A stretch of DNA of 53,724 nt from Candidatus Nanopelagicaceae bacterium (GTDB taxonomy: Bacteria; Actinomycetota; Actinomycetes; Nanopelagicales; Nanopelagicaceae): positions 1-53,724 of the forward strand of contig VEQF01000007.1 of NCBI GenBank assembly GCA_018883365.1, given 5' to 3'. Shown piece by piece: positions 19,029 to 27,596 of the stretch. Below the pieces are notes generated by a model. The model did not search any database, was not told the origin of the DNA, and saw nothing but the letters and a program-made list of their open reading frames with translations. A program made the translations under genes and the position numbers. Position 1 is the first letter of the stretch, and each line of letters begins with the position of its first letter.

Positions 19029-19523
19029 CTACTTCTTAGCTTCTTTGCTCTCTTCAATAAATTGTTTTCTAAGCTCTTCAGTTACATGGTCAAAAATTCC
19101 GGCCAGCGCCTCTTGCTCCTTGACTGATAGCTGATCAATCAATCTCTTTCGGACACTTTCGACATGGCTTGGGGCTGCAGCCACAATTGCCTTCCAGCCT
19201 TTTTCAGTCATTACCGCCCAATACCCGCGGCGATCCTCAACACATTCCTCGCGTCGCACCCAACCGGCATTTTCCATAACCTTCATGCGATGTGAAAGTC
19301 GAGATTTTGAAAGCATTGCTAACTCTGCAAGTTCGCTCATTCTCATTCTGCGACCGGGGGCTTCAGATAACTGAGCCATAACTTCATAATCCGCCATCGT
19401 TAAATCATGGCCATCAAGATCAGTATCAAGGGCATCGAGCAAACGTCTTGAGGCGATTATGTATGCGCGCCAGGCCTTCATTTCACGGGCATTTAACCAA
19501 CGTGGTGCACTCTTTTTTGGCAT
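19029..19523 (-). CDS. MarR-family transcriptional regulator
   Basis: 164 aa winged-helix repressor: MADYEVMAQLSEAPGRRMRMSELAELAMLSKSRLSHRMKVMENAGWVRREECVEDRRGYWAVMTEKG covers the recognition helix and the wing with DRRG. The ATG at 19523 (MPKKSAPRWL) has TACTCT (19535-19530) exactly 6 bases upstream; the longer frame would run into the divergent gene. A near-palindromic site at 19552-19565 lies at the -35. The same palindrome in perfect form precedes the nitroreductase, LLM and VOC dioxygenase genes, so I infer a MhqR-like stress repressor. The ligand is unknown. Confidence 0.85.
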   Translation of the reverse strand: MPKKSAPRWLNAREMKAWRAYIIASRRLLDALDTDLDGHDLTMADYEVMAQLSEAPGRRMRMSELAELAMLSKSRLSHRMKVMENAGWVRREECVEDRRGYWAVMTEKGWKAIVAAAPSHVESVRKRLIDQLSVKEQEALAGIFDHVTEELRKQFIEESKEAKK

Positions 19524-19551
19524 GCGAGAAGAGTACGGGAAAATTGATTTA

Positions 19552-19565
19552 GTTGAAAGTTGAAC
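19552..19565. promoter_or_regulatory. putative MarR operator (one mismatch)
   Basis: GTTGAAAGTTGAAC matches the palindrome GTTGAAAGTTCAAC at 13 of 14 bases. It lies between the divergent MarR and CPBP genes, over the -35 of the MarR promoter, 16 bases before its -10. A half site TTCAACTA follows at 19581-19588. Confidence 0.6.
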
Positions 19566-19618
19566 AAGATAATCGGAGTCTTCAACTAATTTTCGAGGTG
19601 GCAATCTATGCTTAGCGA

Positions 19619-20521
19619 ATGACTGAAGAGATCGCGACACAAACGAATCCAACTCGGCCAGCTTGGTGGCGTTGGTTTTTAGGCGCCGGAATGATTTTTG
19701 CCGGTTGGCAATTTGTGGGCCTAGTCCTCACCATTGGCGCAGCTGGGTACTTTGGCTACGACCTAGAAATTCTTTTTTCGACCGATGAGAGCGACATGGC
19801 GTTGGTGCGAACCCAGCCAGCCTGGAGCACTGGAGCCACCGTGCTGATCTCATTTATACCGCTATTTCTCTTCACCATTTTGGCTTACAGATTCATCTTG
19901 AACCGCCCAGTGAAAAAGCTCTTCACTACTCACGATAAGTACTCCTGGCGAGCCACCTGGATTGGATTTGCTTCCATGTCCTTGATTCTGCTCACCTTTG
20001 CCGGCGCCGATATTTTGCTTAATCCAGACAGTTACACATTTGCTTGGAAACAGGCGGCTTTTTTCTCCTATCTGATAATTGCGTTTACCTTGCTTCCGAT
20101 TCAGACCACTGCAGAGGAGCTCTTCTTTCGAGGCTGGCTGCAGCAATGGCTTGATAACGGCCGGAGAAAGAATTGGGTTGTCTCACTTATAGGTGGCTTT
20201 CTATTTGCCGCTCCGCACATGGCTAACCCTGAGGTTTCGGGAAATGATCTTTATCTGCCATTGGTCAGCTATGGCGCAACAGGCTTCATGTTGGCCTGGG
20301 TTACATACCGGGATAAAACTTTAGAGAATGCAATTGGCGCGCACTTTGCAAATAACTTTTTGACCGCGACCTTTGTATCGACTGCGGATTCCGCACTCCC
20401 TTCGGTCAGCCTTTTCACCACACCAGCTGTTTCATGGGGTCCAGCCGCGGTAGTTTCAGTTGTTATGGTTCCAATTTTCATTTGGCTGACCGGCAAATGG
20501 CGCGCTAAAGTCTCGGTATGA
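19619..20521 (+). CDS. CPBP-family intramembrane metalloprotease
   Basis: 300 aa, about eight membrane segments. The CPBP (Abi/Rce1-like) motifs are present: EExxxR as AEELFFRGW (E166, E167, R171), FAAPHMAN with a conserved His, and a third motif AHFANNFL. The family includes CAAX-type prenyl proteases and bacteriocin-immunity proteins. TATGCT (19607-19612) lies exactly 6 bases before the ATG, so the message is leaderless. Its stop overlaps the start of the M13 peptidase gene (ATGA), so two proteases of different type are translated as a pair. Confidence 0.88.
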   Translation: MTEEIATQTNPTRPAWWRWFLGAGMIFAGWQFVGLVLTIGAAGYFGYDLEILFSTDESDMALVRTQPAWSTGATVLISFIPLFLFTILAYRFILNRPVKKLFTTHDKYSWRATWIGFASMSLILLTFAGADILLNPDSYTFAWKQAAFFSYLIIAFTLLPIQTTAEELFFRGWLQQWLDNGRRKNWVVSLIGGFLFAAPHMANPEVSGNDLYLPLVSYGATGFMLAWVTYRDKTLENAIGAHFANNFLTATFVSTADSALPSVSLFTTPAVSWGPAAVVSVVMVPIFIWLTGKWRAKVSV

Positions 20522-22479
20522 CTCAAAAAAGCGGTATTTTTCAAGGCAATTTCAAATCATCTATTCGAGCCCAGGATGACATGTATCGCCATGTAAATGG
20601 TGGATGGCTAGATGTCGCTGAGATTCCATCTGATCGTGCCGCTGACGGGGCCTTCTATTTTTTGCGTGATGAATCAGAAAAGAATGTCCGAGCAATTATC
20701 GAAGAGCTCGCTAAATCCGCAGGTCCAGCAGGAAGCAACGCGCAGAAAATTGGCGATCTGTATGCGGATTTCATGGATGAAGCAGAGATAGAGAAACTAG
20801 GCATCAATCCAATCGCTGGTGATTTGGAGCAGGCCCAGAGTTTCAAGAATCTAGCCGAGTTCACCGCCCTACTTGGAAAGTTTGAATCACGCGGACTGGG
20901 TGGTTTTTTGAATGGCTGGGTAACATCTGATGCATCAGATCCCAGTACAAATATCGCCTACATCTATCAAGGTGGAATCAGTCTTCCTGACGAGGCTTAC
21001 TACCGCGAAGACACCCACGCCGAAGTACGTAGCAAGTTAACAACCCACATTGAGCGCATGTTTGAACTCGCTGGAATTTCAGAAGGCGCAGTCCATGCTG
21101 CACGCATTCTCGAGTTAGAGACAGAGATTGCCTCATATCACTGGGATACGGTCCGTAGCCGCGATGCGGTCCTTACATTCAATAAGAAGAGCTTTACCGA
21201 GATTTCAGAGCTCGCAGCGCCCTTCAATTGGCATTTATGGGCAGATAACGCTGGTGTTCCAAGAAATGTCTTGGATTCTGTAGTCATTGCCCAACCAGAT
21301 TTCATTGAAAACATGGGCAAGATGTTTGCCGCATTTGATTTGGAAAAGTGGCGTTCTTGGATGACCTGGCACCTGCTTTCAAGTGCCGCTCCATATCTCA
21401 GCTCGCCATTTGTTAACGAGAACTTCGCTTTTTACGGAACCACTTTGACAGGCATCCCCGTCCTAAAAGAGCGCTGGAAACGCGGTGTAGCGCTGGTTGA
21501 GAGCGCATTGGGCGAGGCTGTAGGTCAGTTTTATGTAGATCGACACTTCCCTGCGGCCGCAAAAGCTCGGATGGTTGAGTTGGTTGATAACTTGATTGAG
21601 GCTTATCGAATCAGCATTAACTCACTGGACTGGATGAGTGACGAAACCAAGGTTAAGGCGCTAGATAAACTCAAAAAATTCACACCGAAGATTGGTTACC
21701 CCGACAAGTGGCGTGATTATTCAAAACTAGAGATCAAGCGTGGCGATTTATTGGGCAACTTGGCTCGAATCTCCAGATTCCGCGGGGAATTTGAATACAA
21801 CAAAGTTGGCAAGCCGGTCGATAAGAGTGAGTGGTTGATGACGCCACAAACCGTTAACGCCTATTACCACCCGCTCATGAATGAGATTGTTTTTCCGGCT
21901 GCAATTTTGCAACCGCCATTCTTTGATTTGGAGGCGGATGATGCCGCTAATTACGGCGGAATTGGTGCGGTAATTGGACATGAGATCGGACATGGCTTTG
22001 ATGATCAAGGGTCACGCTATGACGGCGATGGAAATCTCTCCAATTGGTGGACGGAACAAGATCGCGCAGAGTTTGAAAAGCGAACCTCGAAGTTAATTGA
22101 ACAGTTCAACGCACTTGTTCCTGAAGAGGTACCAGATACCAAAGTAAATGGCGCGCTTACTATCGGCGAAAACATTGGTGATCTTGGTGGATCAACCATC
22201 GCATACAAAGCATACAAACTAGCTTTAGGCGGTAAAGAGGCACCTGTCATTGATGGCTACACCGGAGAGCAAAGATTTTTCTTGGGTTACGCCCAAATTT
22301 GGCGCTCCAAGATCCGATCTGAAGCGATGAAGGTTCGCTTAGCTACAGATCCTCACTCCCCTGGAGAATTTAGATGCAATCAGATTCTCAAAAATCTTTC
22401 TGAGTTTCACAGCGCATTTGGTGTAAAGCCGGGCGATGAGCTTTATCTTGAAGAAAGTGAGCGGGTGCGAATTTGGTAG
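20518..22479 (+). CDS. M13-family (neprilysin-like) metallopeptidase
   Basis: 653 aa zinc endopeptidase, full length for M13. Zinc ligands: HEIGH at H488-H492 in VIGHEIGHGFDDQG, and the third ligand E551 in GENIGDLGG. Substrate-binding NAYYHPLMNEIVFPAAILQ and the conserved C-terminal Trp are present. There is no signal peptide or membrane anchor, so it should be cytosolic and act on oligopeptides. It starts within the stop of the CPBP gene. A peptide-type ABC importer lies convergently downstream, so peptide use is a possible shared theme. Confidence 0.94.
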   Translation: MTQKSGIFQGNFKSSIRAQDDMYRHVNGGWLDVAEIPSDRAADGAFYFLRDESEKNVRAIIEELAKSAGPAGSNAQKIGDLYADFMDEAEIEKLGINPIAGDLEQAQSFKNLAEFTALLGKFESRGLGGFLNGWVTSDASDPSTNIAYIYQGGISLPDEAYYREDTHAEVRSKLTTHIERMFELAGISEGAVHAARILELETEIASYHWDTVRSRDAVLTFNKKSFTEISELAAPFNWHLWADNAGVPRNVLDSVVIAQPDFIENMGKMFAAFDLEKWRSWMTWHLLSSAAPYLSSPFVNENFAFYGTTLTGIPVLKERWKRGVALVESALGEAVGQFYVDRHFPAAAKARMVELVDNLIEAYRISINSLDWMSDETKVKALDKLKKFTPKIGYPDKWRDYSKLEIKRGDLLGNLARISRFRGEFEYNKVGKPVDKSEWLMTPQTVNAYYHPLMNEIVFPAAILQPPFFDLEADDAANYGGIGAVIGHEIGHGFDDQGSRYDGDGNLSNWWTEQDRAEFEKRTSKLIEQFNALVPEEVPDTKVNGALTIGENIGDLGGSTIAYKAYKLALGGKEAPVIDGYTGEQRFFLGYAQIWRSKIRSEAMKVRLATDPHSPGEFRCNQILKNLSEFHSAFGVKPGDELYLEESERVRIW

Positions 22480-22506
22480 CTCTCTTTTGAGAACTACCAA
22501 GTAAAT

Positions 22507-24150
22507 CTACTTGCTCGCCAAGCGAGCTTCGCGACGCTTTCTCTGCTCTTCAGGATCTGGAACCGGAACCGCGGCAATCAGCTTGCGGGTGTATTCATGT
22601 TTTGCCCGCTTCAAGATATCGTCACGATCGCCCTCTTCAACTAGCAAGCCATTTTGCATAACTGCAATTCGGTGAGCCAAGATGTCGACTACCGCTAGAT
22701 CATGGCTAATGAACAAACAAGCGAACTTCAACTTATCTTGCAGATCAAGCAGCAAATCCAAGAAGCGTGCTTGGACTGAAACATCAAGTGCTGAGGTTGG
22801 TTCGTCAGCAATCAAAAGATCTGGGGTCAAAGCGAGAGCGCGTGCGATACCTACACGTTGACGCTGTCCACCTGATAGCTCATGTGGGAAACGGTTGCGA
22901 TAAGAACGAGGAAGTTCGACCTGCTCGAGCAAATCCTCTACTTTACGGTTTAGTTCATCGCCTTTTGCAAGTCCGGCGAGAAGAATTGGTTCACCAATTG
23001 ACTCACCAATTGGAAGGCGTGGATTTAATGAGGATGCAGGATCTTGGAAAACAATTCCGGTGTGACGGCGAATTGGGAAAAGTTCTTTCCAGCTTGCATG
23101 ACTAATGTCATTGCCCATGATTTCCAACTTGCCGGATTTGATTGGCAACAATCCAATCGCAGCGCGACCAACAGTTGTCTTTCCGGAACCTGACTCGCCT
23201 ACCAAACCTACGATTTCACCAGGGAAAATCTCCAAATTGAAATCTCTAACCGCAACGAACTCAGGAACGCGGCCACGCTTTGGATAAGCGATGGTGACAT
23301 TTTCCATCTTCATAACCGGCATCTGTTCGCGTGCTTTTGGATCAAGGGAACGTTTTGCAGAGGATCCTAGTTTTGGAACCGCTGCCAAAAGCTCCTTGGA
23401 ATAAGGGTGTTGCGGGCGATTAAAAATCTGATCTGAGGTGCCATGCTCAACAGTGTTTCCATCCTTCATAACCAGGATTTCATCAGCCATATCAGCTACA
23501 ACACCCATGTCATGGGTAATCAGCAGAATCGCAGAGTTAAGTTTTGTGCGAAGTCCACGCATCAAATCAAGAATTTCCGCTTGAATTGTTACATCAAGGG
23601 CTGTGGTTGGTTCATCGGCAATCAGCAATCCTGGATCGCAGGCCAAGGATTGAGCGATCATTGCACGCTGGCGCTGACCACCAGATAGTTGGTGCGGATA
23701 CTTATCAAAGGAGCGTTCTGGATCTGGAATTTCCACCATCGAAATTAATTCGATAGCGCGCTCACGAGCCTGATTTGGGCCCATATCAAAGTGGGTACGC
23801 AAAGTTTCTACGATCTGGAAACCGATTGTGTAAACCGGGTTTAGAGCGGTCATCGGCTCCTGGAAAATGTAGGCAACCTCTTTGCCACGAGCTTTGCGAA
23901 GAACTGATTTTGAAGCGCCGAGCATCTCTTGACCTTTTACCTTAACGCTTCCTGAGGTGCGCGCGTTAGAGGCAAGAAGGTTCATGATTCCCATAGCGGT
24001 AGTTGATTTACCTGAGCCTGACTCACCAACGATGGCAAGGGTCTTACCGGCGTGGACATCAAAGTTCATCTTGATAGCAGCTGGGTACCAAACACCATCA
24101 ACCCAGAATTCGACGGTGAAGTCGCGGACTTGAAGAACTGGTTCGGACAT
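22507..24150 (-). CDS. ABC importer ATPase, two fused ATP-binding domains (DppD-DppF type)
   Basis: 547 aa: two complete nucleotide-binding domains in one chain, as in many peptide/nickel-type importers of actinobacteria. The first has GESGSGKST (42-50), LSGGQRQRAMIAQ and IADEPTTALD; the second has GESGSGKTT, LSGGQRQRVGIARA and IADEPTSALDV. Both oligopeptide-specific C-terminal extensions (HPYSKELLAAVP and HEYTRKLIAAVP) are present. It energises the permeases at 24798-27427. It is separated from them by an oppositely oriented PH-domain gene; a GAAGGG ribosome binding site precedes the ATG. Confidence 0.95.
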   Translation of the reverse strand: MSEPVLQVRDFTVEFWVDGVWYPAAIKMNFDVHAGKTLAIVGESGSGKSTTAMGIMNLLASNARTSGSVKVKGQEMLGASKSVLRKARGKEVAYIFQEPMTALNPVYTIGFQIVETLRTHFDMGPNQARERAIELISMVEIPDPERSFDKYPHQLSGGQRQRAMIAQSLACDPGLLIADEPTTALDVTIQAEILDLMRGLRTKLNSAILLITHDMGVVADMADEILVMKDGNTVEHGTSDQIFNRPQHPYSKELLAAVPKLGSSAKRSLDPKAREQMPVMKMENVTIAYPKRGRVPEFVAVRDFNLEIFPGEIVGLVGESGSGKTTVGRAAIGLLPIKSGKLEIMGNDISHASWKELFPIRRHTGIVFQDPASSLNPRLPIGESIGEPILLAGLAKGDELNRKVEDLLEQVELPRSYRNRFPHELSGGQRQRVGIARALALTPDLLIADEPTSALDVSVQARFLDLLLDLQDKLKFACLFISHDLAVVDILAHRIAVMQNGLLVEEGDRDDILKRAKHEYTRKLIAAVPVPDPEEQRKRREARLASK

Positions 24151-24201
24151 TTAGGCAGCCCTTCTCTCTTGTTCGATTTCATTACGTGAGATGATTGCAA
24201 G

Positions 24202-24801
24202 GTGACGAATTTGGAGACCTTTAGACCACGAAGTGGTTACATCATGGCTTTCGGCGCATTCTTTGCCATAAGCGCTCTGGTTTACATCAACATTATTGAT
24301 TACGGATTCCGAAACGCTGCGAGCTCCATTGCATGGGGCTTGGTAGTTTGCAGCATTTTTTACATTATCTTCATTCATCCCAAAGTTATTTTCTTTGACG
24401 AGGGACTTTTGATTATCAATCCCTTGCACAGCTACAAGATTGGCTGGCATGAAATTCGCGAAATCGATGTCAAGTTCACCATGTTTGTAATTCACGAAAT
24501 CTCCGGCGCTAAAATCCATGTTTTCGTAGCTCCCGCCCCAGGTCGCTATCACGCCCGCACCATCCATGCCAGTGAAATGCGCGGCATCAAGACGGGTGAC
24601 AGCGGCACCATTAAAGCCGGCGAAAGTCCGCGCAGCACCTCTGGTCTTGCTACCGCAATTGCTAGAACTAAGTTTGATCAATTCCAAAGGTTCAACTCCC
24701 CTGGAACTATCGATTTCGAATACAACTTCAACAAGAGAGCTCTCTACATTTTCAGCGCTCTGCTTGTTGTGGCCGTAATTGCCCAGATTCTTCATCCTTA
24801 A
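24202..24801 (+). CDS. PH-domain membrane protein embedded in the ABC operon
   Basis: 199 aa. Two hydrophobic segments (about 15-33 and 41-58) are followed by a PH-like core (PKVIFFDEGLLIINPLHSYKIGWHEIREID...), as in bacterial PH-domain (bPH) proteins, then a Ser/Thr/Gly-rich linker and a C-terminal hydrophobic tail. GTG start at 24202 without clear Shine-Dalgarno; an ATG at 24244 is possible. It is transcribed against the ABC genes that flank it: its last 4 bases overlap the end of the permease gene. The function is unknown. The antisense strand has a 214-codon open frame that I reject. Confidence 0.75.
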   Translation: MTNLETFRPRSGYIMAFGAFFAISALVYINIIDYGFRNAASSIAWGLVVCSIFYIIFIHPKVIFFDEGLLIINPLHSYKIGWHEIREIDVKFTMFVIHEISGAKIHVFVAPAPGRYHARTIHASEMRGIKTGDSGTIKAGESPRSTSGLATAIARTKFDQFQRFNSPGTIDFEYNFNKRALYIFSALLVVAVIAQILHP

Positions 24802-25883
24802 GCTACCTCTGCACGGCTCTCTAGTTTGCGAGCGTTTGCTTTATCTTTACGGCTCAAGCGACGACGTTGACGTGGATCGAAAGCATCACGCAAGCCATCA
24901 CCAATGAAGTTAATACAAAGTGCAATAGCGATGATAAAAAGACCTGGATACCAGAACAACCATGGACGGGTTGTGAAAGCATCTTGATAGGTGGAGATCA
25001 AAAGTCCTAGTGAAACATCTGGCGCAACAACGCCGAAGCCAAGATAGCTCAATGCAGTTTCAGTCAGAATTGCACCTGACATCAATAGTGTTACCGAAAC
25101 AATGATGACACCGACCGCGTTTGGCAAAATGTGCTTGAAAATAATGCGGCGATTTCCAGCGCCGGCCACACGTGCTGCGTCAACGAATTCACGTTCACGT
25201 AAAGTTAAGAACTCACCGCGGACCAATCGCGAAAGTCCGGTCCACGAGAAAATTCCCAGAAGTAGAGCCAAGAAAGCTGCACCCTTATTTCCATAATGGA
25301 AGCCGATAACCGAACCAATGATGATTACTGGAACAGTGATGATGAAATCAACAAGACGCATCAAAACGCCATCGACCCAACCACGGAAGTATCCGGAGAT
25401 TGCTCCAATTACTGTTCCCAATGTTGCAGCAATGATGCCGATAATGAACATAACAAGAATTGAGCGCTGTGCTCCGCGCATAACTAGGGAGAGGTAGTCA
25501 CGTCCGATGTCATCCTGACCAAATGGATGCTCACCTAGCGACATTCCATCGCCATCAAAAAATGGGACCGCATCAATTGTTGGACATCCAACGGTGCCAC
25601 CTGGGCAGTCCGCGTAACGCAACTCTGGCATATCTTCGAAGTGATACTTCCACCAGCCCGGGATTACAAATGGTTTTTCCTTATTTCCTAGGCGCCAATC
25701 CAGAGATGTGTAGACGATTGCAATAAGTGAAAACAGGAAGATCACCGAAATCATCGCGGCACGGTGGCGGATGAAACGGCGGAAGACTATTTGTCCCTGG
25801 CTTAAGCCTTCAGTCTCTTTGTTGGCAATGGCGTTTTCATTCGCCTCATTGACGATTTCAACTTCTTTTCTATTTCGCGCCAT
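24798..25883 (-). CDS. ABC importer permease, DppC type
   Basis: 361 aa inner-membrane permease of a peptide-type importer. The N-terminal helix with the IRHRAAMISVIFLF segment and the GQDDIGRDYLSLVMRGAQRSI loop are typical of DppC/OppC. The EAA coupling loop is seen in AARVAGAGNRRIIFKHILPN. Its ATG overlaps the stop of the partner permease by one base (TAATG), so the two are translated together to form the heterodimeric pore. Confidence 0.94.
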   Translation of the reverse strand: MARNRKEVEIVNEANENAIANKETEGLSQGQIVFRRFIRHRAAMISVIFLFSLIAIVYTSLDWRLGNKEKPFVIPGWWKYHFEDMPELRYADCPGGTVGCPTIDAVPFFDGDGMSLGEHPFGQDDIGRDYLSLVMRGAQRSILVMFIIGIIAATLGTVIGAISGYFRGWVDGVLMRLVDFIITVPVIIIGSVIGFHYGNKGAAFLALLLGIFSWTGLSRLVRGEFLTLREREFVDAARVAGAGNRRIIFKHILPNAVGVIIVSVTLLMSGAILTETALSYLGFGVVAPDVSLGLLISTYQDAFTTRPWLFWYPGLFIIAIALCINFIGDGLRDAFDPRQRRRLSRKDKANARKLESRAEVA

Positions 25884-27427
25884 TATTTACCAGCTCCTAC
25901 ACGGATACGAGGATCAAGCACCGAGTACAACAAATCCGCAATTAGGTTAGCCAAAATTGCGAGTGTGGAAAGGAAGAGAATTACGCCCATAAGCAGGTTC
26001 AAGTCAAATGAGTTGATTGCTTTATTAAATAATGTTCCCATTCCCTGCCAACCGAAGACGCGCTCAGTAATGATTGCACCGCCAACAATTCCGGCAATAT
26101 CTCCAACCATAATTGTGGTCAAAGGAATCATCGTGTTTCGGAACGCGTGACGCATGATTACGGTACGCTCAGTCAAGCCTTTCGCACGCGCAGTTCGGAT
26201 GTAATCCTGATTCAAAACATCCAACAAGGTTCCGCGAGAGAAGCGGATGTAACCTGCGAATGAAATCAAAGTCAGCGCAATGGTTGGCAAAATTAAGTGC
26301 ATTGCGAAATCTAGAACACGTACCCAGAACGGAACCTCAGTCAACCAAATTGTTGATTGACCAATCGTTGCAACCGGGCGGTAATTAACATCATCGCTTT
26401 CAATAAATGGTCTCCAAGCCTGCATCATCTTGTCGATCAGAATCAAAACTCCAATAAGAGTTGAAGTAATGATGCTGGTACGGATAATTGGGCCGCGATC
26501 GATTCGAGCAAATATATAAGCGCCACCAACGGAAACCGCAAGCAAAATCAGGAAGAGTACGAGCATGCCAAGTCTTGGTCGGTTTGAATCCAAAACCGCT
26601 TGAGCTGGGAAGTAAGAAACAGTTCCAACCGCCACCATCAAAAGCGTGGTTTTTAGCGCGTTTTTATCGGATAGACCCATGGACAGATAAGTAACTCCAT
26701 AAGCGATACCCACACCAAGGACGGCAATTGCGATTGGTCCAAGTCTTGGATAGGCGAGCCATTCAGTTGCACTGATGATGCTCAAGAAAATTGAGTTAGC
26801 GACAAAAACACCAATGAAAATTAAAGTAACGCGCTTGCGGGTGCCGCTGATGATCGCGGCCCAGAAGAATCCTGCCGCGGCGCTTAATCCCACAATCCAG
26901 CCCGGCGTTATCTTGGCCGTGACTAAGAAGTCATTAAAGTCAATCGCTAAATACTGCTTTAGCAAAACCGCTACCCAGAAGATTGGTAGAGAGAAAAGCA
27001 AGAATGCAAAGAAAGTCATTCCGTAATCAAAACGGGTGTACTGACGCAAAGCTGAAGTAATTCCAAGTGCGATACCTAAAACAATTGCAACAAAGGTAGC
27101 CACCAAAACAAGGCGCACAGTGGTTGGGATCGCCCCTGTGATTGCATCAATTACCGGTTCATTTTCGCGGGTTAGACCAAAGTTTGGATTCCCGACAAAT
27201 ACTCCGAGCACGCCGCGCAGCCAGATGAAATAACGCAGTGCTGGAGGAAGATCAAGACGCAACTCACGGGTTAAGGTCAAAATCAATTGCTCTTTATTCG
27301 GAGCATCGCTGAGACGTAGATCGGCAAGTGGGTCGGTTGAGTAAGCAGATAGGTTGTAGAGCAAGAAGCTAGATCCAAAGAGAATTACGACCAGCGCGCC
27401 CAAGCGTCGCATTACATAAGCCAGCAT
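25883..27427 (-). CDS. ABC importer permease, DppB type, long form
   Basis: 514 aa, well above the usual 310-340 for DppB. The N-terminal MLAYVMRRLGALVVILFGSSFLLYNL and the C-terminal permease core with EAA loop (ARAKGLTERTVIMRHAFRNTMIPL) are standard. The extra length is a hydrophobic stretch of several additional membrane segments from about 175 to 340, inserted between the early helices and the core. Shine-Dalgarno AAGGAG precedes the ATG. The SBP gene lies upstream, separated by a strong hairpin. Confidence 0.92.
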   Translation of the reverse strand: MLAYVMRRLGALVVILFGSSFLLYNLSAYSTDPLADLRLSDAPNKEQLILTLTRELRLDLPPALRYFIWLRGVLGVFVGNPNFGLTRENEPVIDAITGAIPTTVRLVLVATFVAIVLGIALGITSALRQYTRFDYGMTFFAFLLFSLPIFWVAVLLKQYLAIDFNDFLVTAKITPGWIVGLSAAAGFFWAAIISGTRKRVTLIFIGVFVANSIFLSIISATEWLAYPRLGPIAIAVLGVGIAYGVTYLSMGLSDKNALKTTLLMVAVGTVSYFPAQAVLDSNRPRLGMLVLFLILLAVSVGGAYIFARIDRGPIIRTSIITSTLIGVLILIDKMMQAWRPFIESDDVNYRPVATIGQSTIWLTEVPFWVRVLDFAMHLILPTIALTLISFAGYIRFSRGTLLDVLNQDYIRTARAKGLTERTVIMRHAFRNTMIPLTTIMVGDIAGIVGGAIITERVFGWQGMGTLFNKAINSFDLNLLMGVILFLSTLAILANLIADLLYSVLDPRIRVGAGK

Positions 27428-27494
27428 TCTCTTCTCCTTTTAAACACTTTTAGAATTAAAGCTGAATTTCAATTTACTAGACCACTTACATGTA

Positions 27495-27534
27495 TTAAGT
27501 GGCACCTGGGCGATTTTACCCAGATGCCACTTAA
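27495..27534 (-). terminator. intercistronic hairpin between SBP and permease genes
   Basis: Sixteen-base arms (TTAAGTGGCACCTGGG and CCCAGATGCCACTTAA, one mismatched pair) around an 8-base loop. No U run follows. It sits 62 bases past the SBP stop and 68 before the next start, where hairpins often give partial termination or shield the SBP mRNA, so that binding protein is made in excess. Confidence 0.6.
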
Positions 27535-27596
27535 TTTACTGCTATTTAGGCTCCCCCGCTAAAGGAGGAGCGGCTCAAATTAAGGTTTCTTAGGCC

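Noticed and set aside
24151-24795. A 214-codon minus-strand ORF filling exactly the gap between permease and ATPase genes
   Set aside because: Its product has no hydrophobic pattern or known motif, while the opposite strand encodes a convincing two-helix PH-domain protein. The frame is most likely open by codon bias of the real gene.
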